Of a stretch of 64,000 bases of DNA, positions 36,978 through 45,515 are shown one piece after another. The stretch's first letter is position 1; every line of letters begins with the position of its first letter. The stretch is from Tabrizicola piscis. GTDB taxonomy: Bacteria; Pseudomonadota; Alphaproteobacteria; Rhodobacterales; Rhodobacteraceae. The stretch covers positions 3,038,001 through 3,102,000 of the forward strand of contig NZ_CP034328.1 of the NCBI RefSeq assembly GCF_003940805.1, given 5' to 3'. The position numbers were made by a program, and so were the translations under genes. A model generated the notes under the pieces. It worked only from the letters and a program-made list of their open reading frames with translations, searched no databases and had not been told where the DNA came from.

Positions 36978-38047
36978 AGCTGAGCGAAAGGCTGAAGGCC
37001 GGCCTTTTTCGCCAGATGCTGAAATCGCAGCATCGCGCGGCGCTGGCTGCCGTTTCGGAAATGCGCCCGCCCCAAGACCCGACCATCGTGATCGCGCGGG
37101 TGATCGGCAATGATCTTTGGCCACGGCACACGTTGGGTCAGTCGCTGCAGAACCTTGAATTTGTCCTGACGCGGGAACCGGCGTTCCGCGGCACCAGAAA
37201 GCTCTTCGTCCTGACCCGGATCATGGATGCAGAGGTTCTGGCGCGGGCTGAGTCCATGGTCCGGGAAGCCGGGCACGATGTGTTGACCCTGCCTTTTGAT
37301 CCAGTCGGTTATGCTGCGCTGCGGCTCGACACTTCGGCCTTTGGTGGCGACGACTACTTCATGACCAAGGACTACGCCAACCAGTCCGAACACTGGAAAT
37401 GGGCGGCGCAGTTCTGGGTGGCGGCGTCGAAGATCCGGCACGTGATGGACGTGAACGGGGGCCGAAACGCCGCGCTTGAATGGGGCCAGGCCCGCGCCGA
37501 CTGGACACTGGTGCTTGATGGCAGCTGCTTTCTGTCCGCAGAGGGCTTCCAGGCCCTGCATGCAGACCTCACAAGCCAGCCCTATGTGCCCTATATCAGC
37601 CTGCCCATGCAGCGGCTGTCGCGAAACGAGAATGCCCTCACCACACGACCCGACCCGAACAGCAATGAGGAACCGCAGCTTGCCTTTTCGTCCCTCGCCA
37701 AGGGCCGCTTTGACATGGCCTATCCCTACGGCCTGCGGGACAAGACTTCATTGCTTAGGCAGATAGGGGTGCCGGGCGCTTGGGACCGTTCTAGCGACTT
37801 GCCATGGCTGCCAGCCCTTCCGCCGCTGCCTGACAGTCACTGTTGGAAACGGGCCAATTCCGCCGTGTTCCGCCTGTCGTCGGGCATCGATGGCGGCGAG
37901 CTGGAGTTGCCGAGCGCAGGTCACAAGCGCTATCACAGCCGCAACCAGGCCATTTTCCTGACCCTCGCCGCCCTTGATGCCCGGCTCGACACCGCTGACC
38001 GTGAACGGGCGCATGCCATTTTGGGCCTTGGGTACAGCGATGCTTGA
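36974..38047 (+). CDS. Hypothetical protein, possible GT-A-fold glycosyltransferase
   Basis: A 357-residue protein I cannot assign to a named family. 'GRNAALEWGQARADWTLVLDGSCFL' (about residues 160-185) resembles the GT-A pattern in which an Asp-x-Asp-like 'LDGSCF' follows a β-strand, and the start 'PTIVIARVIGNDLWPRHT' has the look of a nucleotide-fold strand. No membrane helix. It is coupled to sulfotransferase-like genes on both sides (four-base overlap before, eight-base overlap after), so a role in the same glycan is likely. Confidence 0.6.
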   Translation: MKLSERLKAGLFRQMLKSQHRAALAAVSEMRPPQDPTIVIARVIGNDLWPRHTLGQSLQNLEFVLTREPAFRGTRKLFVLTRIMDAEVLARAESMVREAGHDVLTLPFDPVGYAALRLDTSAFGGDDYFMTKDYANQSEHWKWAAQFWVAASKIRHVMDVNGGRNAALEWGQARADWTLVLDGSCFLSAEGFQALHADLTSQPYVPYISLPMQRLSRNENALTTRPDPNSNEEPQLAFSSLAKGRFDMAYPYGLRDKTSLLRQIGVPGAWDRSSDLPWLPALPPLPDSHCWKRANSAVFRLSSGIDGGELELPSAGHKRYHSRNQAIFLTLAALDARLDTADRERAHAILGLGYSDA

Positions 38048-38912
38048 GCGTCTTAGAAATCTCTTGCCCCGGCAGAAGACCAACCCGCGAGATTGCGTCA
38101 TGGTGGTTGGGTTGGGTGCGATGAAATCGGGCACCTCATGGCTGTCTGGTTACCTGAGATCGATACCCAACTTCCTGCATTCCCCCGTCAAAGAAATGAA
38201 CGTGTTCAACATGTTCTGCGACAATCCCAATCGCCATAGGGATGAAAGGTTTCGCCTGCTCAGGATGGATCAGATCCTTCTGCGTCCAAGGCCATTTGAC
38301 CAGCCGGAAGCTGTGGACCGTTTGCGCGCGTTGGCCCAAATCGCTCACATCAACGACCCTGAGGCCTACCTTGCCTATTTCGCCGAACGTCTGAATGGGC
38401 ACACCCATTTCGGAGAAATCTCGCCAAGCTATTCACACTTGTCGCTGGACACTCTGAAACTGATGTCCGGACTGACCCGCGATGTTCGCTTCCTGTTCTT
38501 GATGCGCGATCCGGCACGGCGCGCCGCATCGCATATTCGGCACGTCCGTAGTCGGACACGACCTGACGTGCCGATCGACGTTTTTCTGGCTGAAATCGAA
38601 CCCGGTCGGGATATCTGGCTGCGGTCGGACTACGGGGGTACTTTGGACAGACTGGAACAGGCTGGCTTGGCAGACAAAACCAGGGTCATGACCTATGAGA
38701 CCTTGTTCAAGGACGAGACGATGCAAGGTCTTTGCGACTGGCTTGGTTTGCCGTTCCGCAAGCCACGGCCAGACAGGGTCGTCAATCAGGGGCGAAGTGA
38801 TGAGCTGACCCAGGCGCAGCATGACCAGTTGCGCGAGCGGCTTGATCCGATCTACGCCGATCTTGCCCGCCGTGACCTGCCCGCTGGCGCCGAACGCTGG
38901 CGCTGGACTTAG
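38040..38912 (+). CDS. Sulfotransferase domain protein
   Basis: A 290-residue enzyme with classical sulfotransferase motifs: the PAPS loop 'GLGAMKSGTSWLSGYL' near residue 25 and the 3'-phosphate motif 'RFLFLMRDPARRAASHIRHV' near residue 155, with the conserved Arg and Ser. The ATG at 38040 overlaps the previous gene by eight bases; a longer frame from 37974 would lie inside that gene. 'HFGEISPSYSHL' near 120 is the acceptor-side element seen in heparan-sulfate-type sulfotransferases. The 3' end overlaps the convergent glycosyltransferase gene by four bases. Confidence 0.88.
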   Translation: MLERLRNLLPRQKTNPRDCVMVVGLGAMKSGTSWLSGYLRSIPNFLHSPVKEMNVFNMFCDNPNRHRDERFRLLRMDQILLRPRPFDQPEAVDRLRALAQIAHINDPEAYLAYFAERLNGHTHFGEISPSYSHLSLDTLKLMSGLTRDVRFLFLMRDPARRAASHIRHVRSRTRPDVPIDVFLAEIEPGRDIWLRSDYGGTLDRLEQAGLADKTRVMTYETLFKDETMQGLCDWLGLPFRKPRPDRVVNQGRSDELTQAQHDQLRERLDPIYADLARRDLPAGAERWRWT

Positions 38913-39712
38913 GTCCTCCCGCGGCGCTGCAGTCGGATCAGCCAGCCAAGCTTCAACCTTTGCCAGAACGGCAAGTCCGAGGCATTGATCTCGCGCCGGG
39001 CCGCGCGGTCGCGCGCGATGTGGGCCGCCGCATCGCGCTCCCAGCTTCGCGACAGGTTGCCGCCACGCATCCGCTTGGTGCAAATCGGTCGTGGAATGCG
39101 CACAAAACGCCCAAGCAGCAACATGTGCAAGATCCACGGGAAATCGGCGCTGAATTCGCCTGCCTCGTTTCGCTTCATCCCGCCGATCCGGGAAAAGGCC
39201 GATGCGCGGAACAGCCCATGGTTTGGCACATGCCATTGCCAGGTTCCCATGATCATTGCCTTGGCGCGGCTGTATGCGGTTGACTGCAATCCGGTCCTGC
39301 GTCCATTGAGCAAACGCTCTGTCCCGTCGGCTTCGATCCATCGCATGTACCCATAGGCCAACATGGCTTCAGGATCGCCCTGCAAGGCCTGAGTCAGCGA
39401 TGCGACATAATCGGGGTCCAATTCGTCATCGTGAAATGCGAAGAACATGTATTCCCCGCGCGCTTGCGCCATCAGGTCATTGCAATTGCCCACCCATCCC
39501 AGATTCTTTTCGCGCAGGATCAGCCTGACATGTGGACGGCTAGCAGCCCAGTCGCGCAGGATTGCCGGCGTCTCATCGGATGAGGCGTCATCACCGACCA
39601 GGATTTCGATCGCTTCATACGTTTGGGCATCCAGACTGGCCAAGGTGCCGTGGATGAAGCCTGCAGCGTTCCAGCTTGGCAGGATCGCGGTTACAAGCGG
39701 CTTGTCCGTCAT
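38909..39712 (-). CDS. Glycosyltransferase family 2
   Basis: A GT-A enzyme of 267 residues using a nucleotide-sugar donor. I chose the ATG at 39712 because GGAG sits seven bases upstream; an ATG at 39718 is too close to it. The opening 'VTAILPSWNAAGFIHGTLASL' and 'ILVGDDASSDETPAIL' are the GT2 signature, and the metal-binding element is the 'FHDDELDPDYV' run near residue 95. It overlaps the FAD-oxidoreductase gene upstream, so the two are co-translated. Part of the sulfated-glycan cluster. Confidence 0.9.
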   Translation of the reverse strand: MTDKPLVTAILPSWNAAGFIHGTLASLDAQTYEAIEILVGDDASSDETPAILRDWAASRPHVRLILREKNLGWVGNCNDLMAQARGEYMFFAFHDDELDPDYVASLTQALQGDPEAMLAYGYMRWIEADGTERLLNGRRTGLQSTAYSRAKAMIMGTWQWHVPNHGLFRASAFSRIGGMKRNEAGEFSADFPWILHMLLLGRFVRIPRPICTKRMRGGNLSRSWERDAAAHIARDRAARREINASDLPFWQRLKLGWLIRLQRRGRT

Positions 39713-40962
39713 GCCCATGCTCCATTCGTGACAACGGCTGCCGCTTCAGCAGCGAAGAGCGGCGCAGTCGTCAGCTTGCCAGGGTTGAGCGAATGCCAGC
39801 CATCAAGCGAGGTCACACCGCTGTCCATCCTGCCATGCAGCCCGCTTTGCGGGTCATCCACATCGGTCTTACCATGCGCAAGAATGGCGCCGGCGTCTAC
39901 CTGATAGGGGATCGAACGCCCGATGCCCGGCATCCAGGCATCAATGTGCGTCAAGACCTCGTCTGCGATGACTGCAGCGCGGGCTGGCTCTTCCAGCCCC
40001 GCGCAGGGCGCATCCCAATCTGGTGGCGTTTGCAGATCATGGCTCCAGCCCCGCAGCCCGGTGGGATACCAGGACAGATATGCCTTGCGGTCAGGTCTTA
40101 CCACCACGTCGCCAAAGGGCCCCAGGACCAGTGTCGTCGATGGCGCATCGGCAAGGCTTTCGGGCAGGTGGGCCAGAACACGATACTTCATCCGCATCAG
40201 CCATCCCTTTGGTGGCTTCAGCCCGGCCTCAAGATCAAGGCGATACAGGTCATCCCAGGTTGCATTTATCACCTGTCCCGCCTCTGCTTGCCATGTCCCA
40301 TCGGGACCGCTGCCTTCAAGGACAAAGCCGGCTGGTCCGCGCCGCACCGTGCGGACATGGTGCCCGGTCCGCACCACCAGATTCGGATAGATCAGAACGG
40401 CCGCGATCAGCACTTCTGCCATCTCGGCCGGGTCAATGGCGCGCTCTTCGGTCCGAAACCCGGCCAGAAACCTTTCCGGAGTGAACCAGCGCCGAACTTC
40501 TGTTTCCGGCATGCGCTGCCATAGTCGATCAGGCTTTGCCCCCAGGTAACGTAGTCCAGGGTCCTGCGCGAAGGCCTCGCGGCATCGCGCCTCGACGTGG
40601 TCGTAGTGCTCTTCCAGCTGCTCCGGCGTACGGAGAGAGCTGCGATCCACAAGATAGCGAAAGGTGGACGAAACCCGCATCGCCTGACTTGCGCCTTTGG
40701 TCCATTGCGAAAGGAGCCGATCAAAGCAAAGGGCACCGCGCAATTGCAGATCGGCCGTCGCCCGCCCGCTTTCGGCTGCATAGATCAGGCCGAGGTGTAT
40801 CTTGCCCTCATTCCGCAAGCTGGCACGGTTGAACAGAACCGTGTCGCGTTCAAGCAACGTGACGCGCTGCCCTGCGGCGGCCAGTGCCAATGCAGTGCAC
40901 AGTCCGGCAGATCCTCCTCCCAACACCAGGATTTCATCATAAAAGCGGGTATGAAAGGCCAT
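39709..40962 (-). CDS. FAD-dependent oxidoreductase (DAO family)
   Basis: A 417-residue flavoprotein. The dinucleotide fold 'DEILVLGGGSAGLCTALALAAAGQ' is at the N-terminus with the acidic residue that binds ribose in 'TLLERD'. The C-terminal 'GWHSLNPGKLTTAPLFAAEAAA' resembles the second FAD-contact region of DAO-type oxidases. It overlaps the GT2 gene, an unusual partnership; it could oxidise a sugar or amino-sugar unit of the glycan. The substrate is unknown. The 282 bases between this start and the next gene hold only short unconvincing frames. Confidence 0.8.
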   Translation of the reverse strand: MAFHTRFYDEILVLGGGSAGLCTALALAAAGQRVTLLERDTVLFNRASLRNEGKIHLGLIYAAESGRATADLQLRGALCFDRLLSQWTKGASQAMRVSSTFRYLVDRSSLRTPEQLEEHYDHVEARCREAFAQDPGLRYLGAKPDRLWQRMPETEVRRWFTPERFLAGFRTEERAIDPAEMAEVLIAAVLIYPNLVVRTGHHVRTVRRGPAGFVLEGSGPDGTWQAEAGQVINATWDDLYRLDLEAGLKPPKGWLMRMKYRVLAHLPESLADAPSTTLVLGPFGDVVVRPDRKAYLSWYPTGLRGWSHDLQTPPDWDAPCAGLEEPARAAVIADEVLTHIDAWMPGIGRSIPYQVDAGAILAHGKTDVDDPQSGLHGRMDSGVTSLDGWHSLNPGKLTTAPLFAAEAAAVVTNGAWA

Positions 40963-41244
40963 TGCTTTGCCAAAATCGGTCAGCCGGTACGAAGGCCTCA
41001 GTCATGCGGGGGCGACTGCGTTCATGCAAGCGATGATTTGAGCCGAGACGACTGTTGCGTTGGGCGACCATGCCGGCGTGGATCGCCAGATCATCGGTTC
41101 AAGACGCGCAGAAAGCGCTGCCACCGGTACGCCCACCGCTGGCCCCAACTGGACCATCAGGATGATCAACCGGGGCGGCGTGATCGCCGCCGCCCCGTGG
41201 CCCATATCCGTGGGCCGCAAAATCGGCACCTCACCTGACGGTCG

Positions 41245-44169
41245 TCACAAATGTTCTGACAGCAACTGCACGACGTGCCTTGCATCACGGCCGGTACCGT
41301 CGACGATTTGCTTCCTGCAACTGGTGCCGTCGGCAAGGATCACATCGTCAGCCTGAGCCTTTCTGAGGGTAGGCAGCAGAGACAGTTCCGCCATTGCGAC
41401 CGAAACGTCATAGCTTTCGGACTGGTGCCCGAACGCGCCAGCCATGCCGCAACAGGCAGAGTCGATCGTCCGCACCTCCAGCCCGGGAACGTGGGCAAGG
41501 ATGGCTGCGACCGAGCCCATGGCACCAAAGGCTTTCTGGTGGCAGTGGCCGTGCAGATGGGCAACCTTCGGGCCAAGGTCGCGCAAAGGCAGCGTGATGC
41601 GGCCTGCCGAAAGGTCAGCCGCGAGAAGCTCTTCGACCAGAAGTGCAGACCCTGCGATCCGCCGCGCAGCATCGCCCGGCAGGACCGACAGCAGTTCATC
41701 CCTTAAGGTCAGGAGGCATGATGGTTCAAGGCCCACGATCCTTGACCCGCGTGCCACGAAGGGATCCAGAGCTGAAACCAGACGCTCAGCCTCGGCCCGA
41801 GCTTGGTCGACCTGCCCCGACGCCAAAAAGGTGCGCCCGCAGCACAGCGGGCGGGGTGTTGGCGGTCCCACATGATGCAGCCGGTAACCTGCCGCCAGCA
41901 GAACGCGGGTCGCCGCAGCCAGATTGCCCGGCTCGAAATAGCGGTTGAACGTGTCGCCGAACAACACGATGTCCAGACCGTCGCCCAGCACATCCGTTGG
42001 TGTTGCGACGGGGCCGGGGTCCTGCCACGGGGCCGTCCAGACCGGCAGCGCGCGCCGCGCTGAAAGGCCCAGCATCCGGTCACTGGCCCAAGCCAGACCC
42101 GGCACGCGGTCACGCAGGTTTGCCAGCCAGCGCAGCCGTGCGACGACCGGCGCGTAGCGCGGCAGAAACGCGACCAGACGATCGCGCAGCGGCAGTCCGT
42201 GGCGTGAGTGATGATGATGAAGAACCTCGATCTTCATCTTTGCCATGTCGACGCCGGTCGGGCATTCGTGGCGGCAGGCCTTGCATCCCACACACAGCGC
42301 CATGCTTTCCTTCAGCTCAGGCGAACTGATCGCATCGGGACCAAGCTGCCCTGAGATCGCGAGCCGCAACGTATTTGCCCGACCGCGCGTCAGGTGCTGT
42401 TCGTCACGCGTGACGCGGTAGCTGGGGCACATTCCGCCGCCTACCAGCTTGCGGCAGGTCCCGTTGTTGTTGCACATCTCGACCGCGCCGCCAAAGCCAC
42501 CGCTGGCCGGATCGCCCCAATCTAATGCCGTTCTTGCGGGTTGGGTGATCGCATATCCGGGGCCAAAGCGCATCAGGGCAGGGTCGTCCATCCGGTAAGG
42601 GCGCACGATCTTGCCGGGGTTCAAATGGCCCCTGGGGTCAAACCCGTCCTTGACTGCCTCAAACCCGCGGACCAGCCGGTCTCCGAACATGCGCGCATGA
42701 AACTCGGACCGGGAAATTCCATCACCGTGCTCGCCGGAGTGGGACCCTTTGAACTTCTTGACCAGATCGCAGGCTTCTTCGGCAATCGCGCGCATCGTGG
42801 CAAGGCCGCGCGGGTCCTTCATGTTCAGGATCGGGCGAACGTGCAGGCAACCGACCGAGGCATGGGCGTACCAGGTGCCACGCGTGCCGTGCCGGTCGAA
42901 CAGCGCGGTGATCGCGTCGGTGTAGTCGGCCAAGTGCTCCAGCGGAACGGCGCAATCCTCGATGAAGCTGACTGCCTTTGCATCGCCGCGGGCCGACATC
43001 ATGATGTTCAGACAGGCCTCGCGCATCTCCCAGACCTCGCGCTGCATGGCGGGGTCAGAGACGGAGACGATGGCATCGGGATAGCCGTGGTCGGCCATGC
43101 AGGCTTCTAGCCGGGTGAGGTCCTGAAGCAGCGGTGCAGCCGCATCACCGGCGAATTCGACCAGCAGCAGGCAATCAGGCCGCCCTTTCGTTATTCTGTC
43201 CAGCGTGCGCCGAAACAGTGGCATGTCGGCGCCAAGGGTCAGCACGTTGTTGTCCACAAGCTCTACCGCCGTCGGGCGTAGATCAACCAGATGGCGTGTG
43301 GTCTCCATCGCGGCACGAAAGGACGGGAAATGGCAGATGCCCATCACGCGATGGGTCGGCAGCCGCGACAATTTCAGCGTGATCGCCGTGGACAAGGCCA
43401 AGGTCCCTTCCGACCCGACCAGCAGGCCCGCGTCATGCGGATTGGTCAGCAGCAGCTGGTCCAGGTTGTAGCCACCAACCCGGCGCTGCACCTTGGGAAA
43501 CCGCGCCTCGATCTCGGGGCGCAGACGTTCGGCAAGGCTGCGCATTTCATGCACGAGCGCCCATGACCGTTCGGTATCGGCGCCAGTTTGGAACCGGAAC
43601 GGCGTTCCATCGGCAAACAGCGCCTCGACGGCGATGACGTTGTCCACCATCTTGCCATAGGCCAGCGACCGCGCACCGCAAGAATTGTTGCCCGTCATGC
43701 CCCCAATCGTGCAGCGGCTGGCGGTGGACGGCTCGACCGGGAAGAACAGTCCTTGCGCGCGCAACCGGGTGTTCAGCCGCTCCAGCACAACGCCCGGCTC
43801 GACCGTCGCTGTCATTGCGTCAGCGTCGACATCTAGCACGGCATTGTAATGACGGCTGAAATCCAGCACGAGGCCGGGCCCGATGGGCTGGCCGTTTTGC
43901 GATGTGCCTGCGCCCCGCGCGATGACGGGCACGCCATGGCGGGCCGCCACATCCAGCGCTACCTGCACGTCCTCGCGGTCTTTGGGAAAGGCGACGGCGG
44001 CCGGCATGATCTGATAGATTGAGGCATCCGTTGCATATCGGCCCCGTGAATGCGGGTCTGCCGCAACCCCGCCCTTCAGTCGTCCGACCAGGTCTTGAGC
44101 AAGTGCTTGTCCATTTGCGGCGGGCGTGAACGGGCGCAGGATCTGCGCTGTTTGCGGCTTTTCGTTCAA
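41245..44169 (-). CDS. FAD-linked 2-hydroxyacid dehydrogenase fused to an Fe-S/CCG domain (YdiJ/GlcDF-like)
   Basis: A 974-residue two-part dehydrogenase that passes electrons from a 2-hydroxyacid through FAD and 4Fe-4S clusters. Residues 1-530 are the FAD-PCMH/oxidase part: 'VPVIARGAGTSQNGQPIG' and 'SRCTIGGMTGNNSCGARSLAYG'. The middle has Fe-S cysteines in 'CVGCKACRHECPTGVDMAK' plus an earlier 'CRKLVGGGMCPSY'. The C-terminal CCG-type part has 'RPLCCGRTF' and 'DSACCGMAGAFG'. The start is a TTG at 44169 with GGAGTG a few bases upstream and no better start nearby. It is transcribed away from the aminotransferase gene across a MatR-type palindrome. Confidence 0.88.
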   Translation of the reverse strand: MNEKPQTAQILRPFTPAANGQALAQDLVGRLKGGVAADPHSRGRYATDASIYQIMPAAVAFPKDREDVQVALDVAARHGVPVIARGAGTSQNGQPIGPGLVLDFSRHYNAVLDVDADAMTATVEPGVVLERLNTRLRAQGLFFPVEPSTASRCTIGGMTGNNSCGARSLAYGKMVDNVIAVEALFADGTPFRFQTGADTERSWALVHEMRSLAERLRPEIEARFPKVQRRVGGYNLDQLLLTNPHDAGLLVGSEGTLALSTAITLKLSRLPTHRVMGICHFPSFRAAMETTRHLVDLRPTAVELVDNNVLTLGADMPLFRRTLDRITKGRPDCLLLVEFAGDAAAPLLQDLTRLEACMADHGYPDAIVSVSDPAMQREVWEMREACLNIMMSARGDAKAVSFIEDCAVPLEHLADYTDAITALFDRHGTRGTWYAHASVGCLHVRPILNMKDPRGLATMRAIAEEACDLVKKFKGSHSGEHGDGISRSEFHARMFGDRLVRGFEAVKDGFDPRGHLNPGKIVRPYRMDDPALMRFGPGYAITQPARTALDWGDPASGGFGGAVEMCNNNGTCRKLVGGGMCPSYRVTRDEQHLTRGRANTLRLAISGQLGPDAISSPELKESMALCVGCKACRHECPTGVDMAKMKIEVLHHHHSRHGLPLRDRLVAFLPRYAPVVARLRWLANLRDRVPGLAWASDRMLGLSARRALPVWTAPWQDPGPVATPTDVLGDGLDIVLFGDTFNRYFEPGNLAAATRVLLAAGYRLHHVGPPTPRPLCCGRTFLASGQVDQARAEAERLVSALDPFVARGSRIVGLEPSCLLTLRDELLSVLPGDAARRIAGSALLVEELLAADLSAGRITLPLRDLGPKVAHLHGHCHQKAFGAMGSVAAILAHVPGLEVRTIDSACCGMAGAFGHQSESYDVSVAMAELSLLPTLRKAQADDVILADGTSCRKQIVDGTGRDARHVVQLLSEHL

Positions 44170-44217
44170 GGGCTCACTCCAGCCAGACGGACCATATTCA
44201 AGGAATCACTTGCCATA

Positions 44218-44229
44218 ATTGTATACAAT
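44218..44229 (+). promoter_or_regulatory. ATTGTATACAAT palindrome, candidate MatR operator
   Basis: A perfect 12-bp palindrome in the divergent promoter between the FAD/Fe-S dehydrogenase and the aminotransferase operon. Its core TTGTATACA recurs upstream of the GntR gene at 52132-52145. The published MatR site of Rhizobium malonate genes has the half-sites TCTTGTA/TACACGA (from memory), which this core matches. Likely bound by the GntR protein encoded at 51381-52043. Confidence 0.65.
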
Positions 44230-44290
44230 ATGTTTCAAATAAAATACGCAGAACGCGAACTGTTATGCCAGACGAAAGGCAATCGAGCGG

Positions 44291-45481
44291 ATGAACAGCC
44301 CCGGACGGCATTTTCTTCAGATACCTGGCCCCTCCAACACACCGCTGCCGATCCTGTCGGCGCTGGCGATGCCGACCATCGACCACCGCGGCCCTGACTT
44401 CGGCAAATTGGGGGCCGAGGTTTTGTCGCGCATCCGCAACGTGTTCCAGACCGAGCAGCCCGTCGTGATCTATCCCGCCTCGGGAACCGGTGCCTGGGAG
44501 GCGGCCCTCGTCAACACGCTGTCGCCGGGCGACCATGTACTGATGTATCAAACTGGATGGTTTGCATCGCTATGGTGCAAGATGGCGGCCAAGCTTGGGA
44601 TCGAAGCCGAGGTGATGGCCGGCGACTGGCGTTCCGGGGTCGAGGCGGACCGCATCGGCGCGCGACTGGCCGAAGATCGCGCCCATGCCATCAAGGCGGT
44701 TTGCGTGGTCCATAACGAAACGTCCACCGGCGTCACGTCGGACATCGCGGCTTTGCGGCGGGCGATGGATGCGGCGGGACACCCTGCGTTGTTGCTGGTG
44801 GATACGATCTCGTCCTTGGGATCGGTGGAATACCGGCATGACGAATGGGGCGTCGATGTCACTGTCGGGGGGTCGCAGAAGGGGCTGATGCTGCCGCCGG
44901 GCCTTTCGTTCAACGCGGTATCGCAAAAAGCGCGTACTGCTGCAGCTAAGGCCCGTTTGCCCCGCGCCTTCTGGGAATGGGAGGACATGATCGCTGCCAA
45001 CGCGCGCGGCTATTTCCCCTACACCCCAGCAACCAACATGCTGCAGGCCCTGAAGGTGGCGCTGGACATGCTGGACTCCGAAGGGTTGGCCAACGTGTTC
45101 ACCCGCCATCGGCGAGCCGCCGAGGCCACCCGCGCGGCAGTGCGCCACTGGGGTTTCGAAACCCAATGCCGCGTCGAGGCGGAGCATTCGCCCGTCCTGA
45201 CTGCGGTCCGCCTGCCCGAGGGTCATTCGGCCGACGCGCTGCGGGCCGAAATCCTTGCGCGGTCCAACATGTCCTTGGGTAACGGTCTGGGGCCGCTGAA
45301 CGACCAGGTGTTCCGTATCGGTCACTTGGGTGACTTCCACGATCTGATGGTGACTGGAACGATTTCGGGTGTCGAAATGGGGCTGGCGGCCCGCGGCATT
45401 CCGCATCGGACTGGTGGCGTACTCGCGGCCATGCAATCGCTGGCAGGCAACGGCTCGCCCGTGCTGGATGCCGCCGAATGA
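44291..45481 (+). CDS. Class V PLP aminotransferase, serine/alanine-glyoxylate type
   Basis: A 396-residue cytoplasmic PLP enzyme. 'YPASGTGAWEAAL' (61-73) binds the cofactor phosphate, Asp171 in 'LLLVDTISSLGS' contacts the pyridine nitrogen and Lys197 in 'GGSQKGLMLPPG' forms the Schiff base. The whole run 'VVHNETSTGVTSDIAALRRAM' is as in serine-glyoxylate aminotransferase of methylotrophs, but the N-terminus differs and no serine-cycle genes are nearby. It leads an operon with an enolase-superfamily enzyme and a TRAP transporter, so it more likely acts on a 2-oxo or amino acid in that catabolic route. The donor and acceptor are not known. Confidence 0.88.
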   Translation: MNSPGRHFLQIPGPSNTPLPILSALAMPTIDHRGPDFGKLGAEVLSRIRNVFQTEQPVVIYPASGTGAWEAALVNTLSPGDHVLMYQTGWFASLWCKMAAKLGIEAEVMAGDWRSGVEADRIGARLAEDRAHAIKAVCVVHNETSTGVTSDIAALRRAMDAAGHPALLLVDTISSLGSVEYRHDEWGVDVTVGGSQKGLMLPPGLSFNAVSQKARTAAAKARLPRAFWEWEDMIAANARGYFPYTPATNMLQALKVALDMLDSEGLANVFTRHRRAAEATRAAVRHWGFETQCRVEAEHSPVLTAVRLPEGHSADALRAEILARSNMSLGNGLGPLNDQVFRIGHLGDFHDLMVTGTISGVEMGLAARGIPHRTGGVLAAMQSLAGNGSPVLDAAE

Positions 45482-45515
45482 CCGGCGGCCGGCTGTCACA
45501 GGACAGACGCGCGCC

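Noticed and set aside
41002..41229. 75-codon minus-strand frame between the FAD oxidoreductase and the FAD/Fe-S dehydrogenase
   Set aside because: No ribosome site or recognisable family; may be a gene remnant but I cannot support it.
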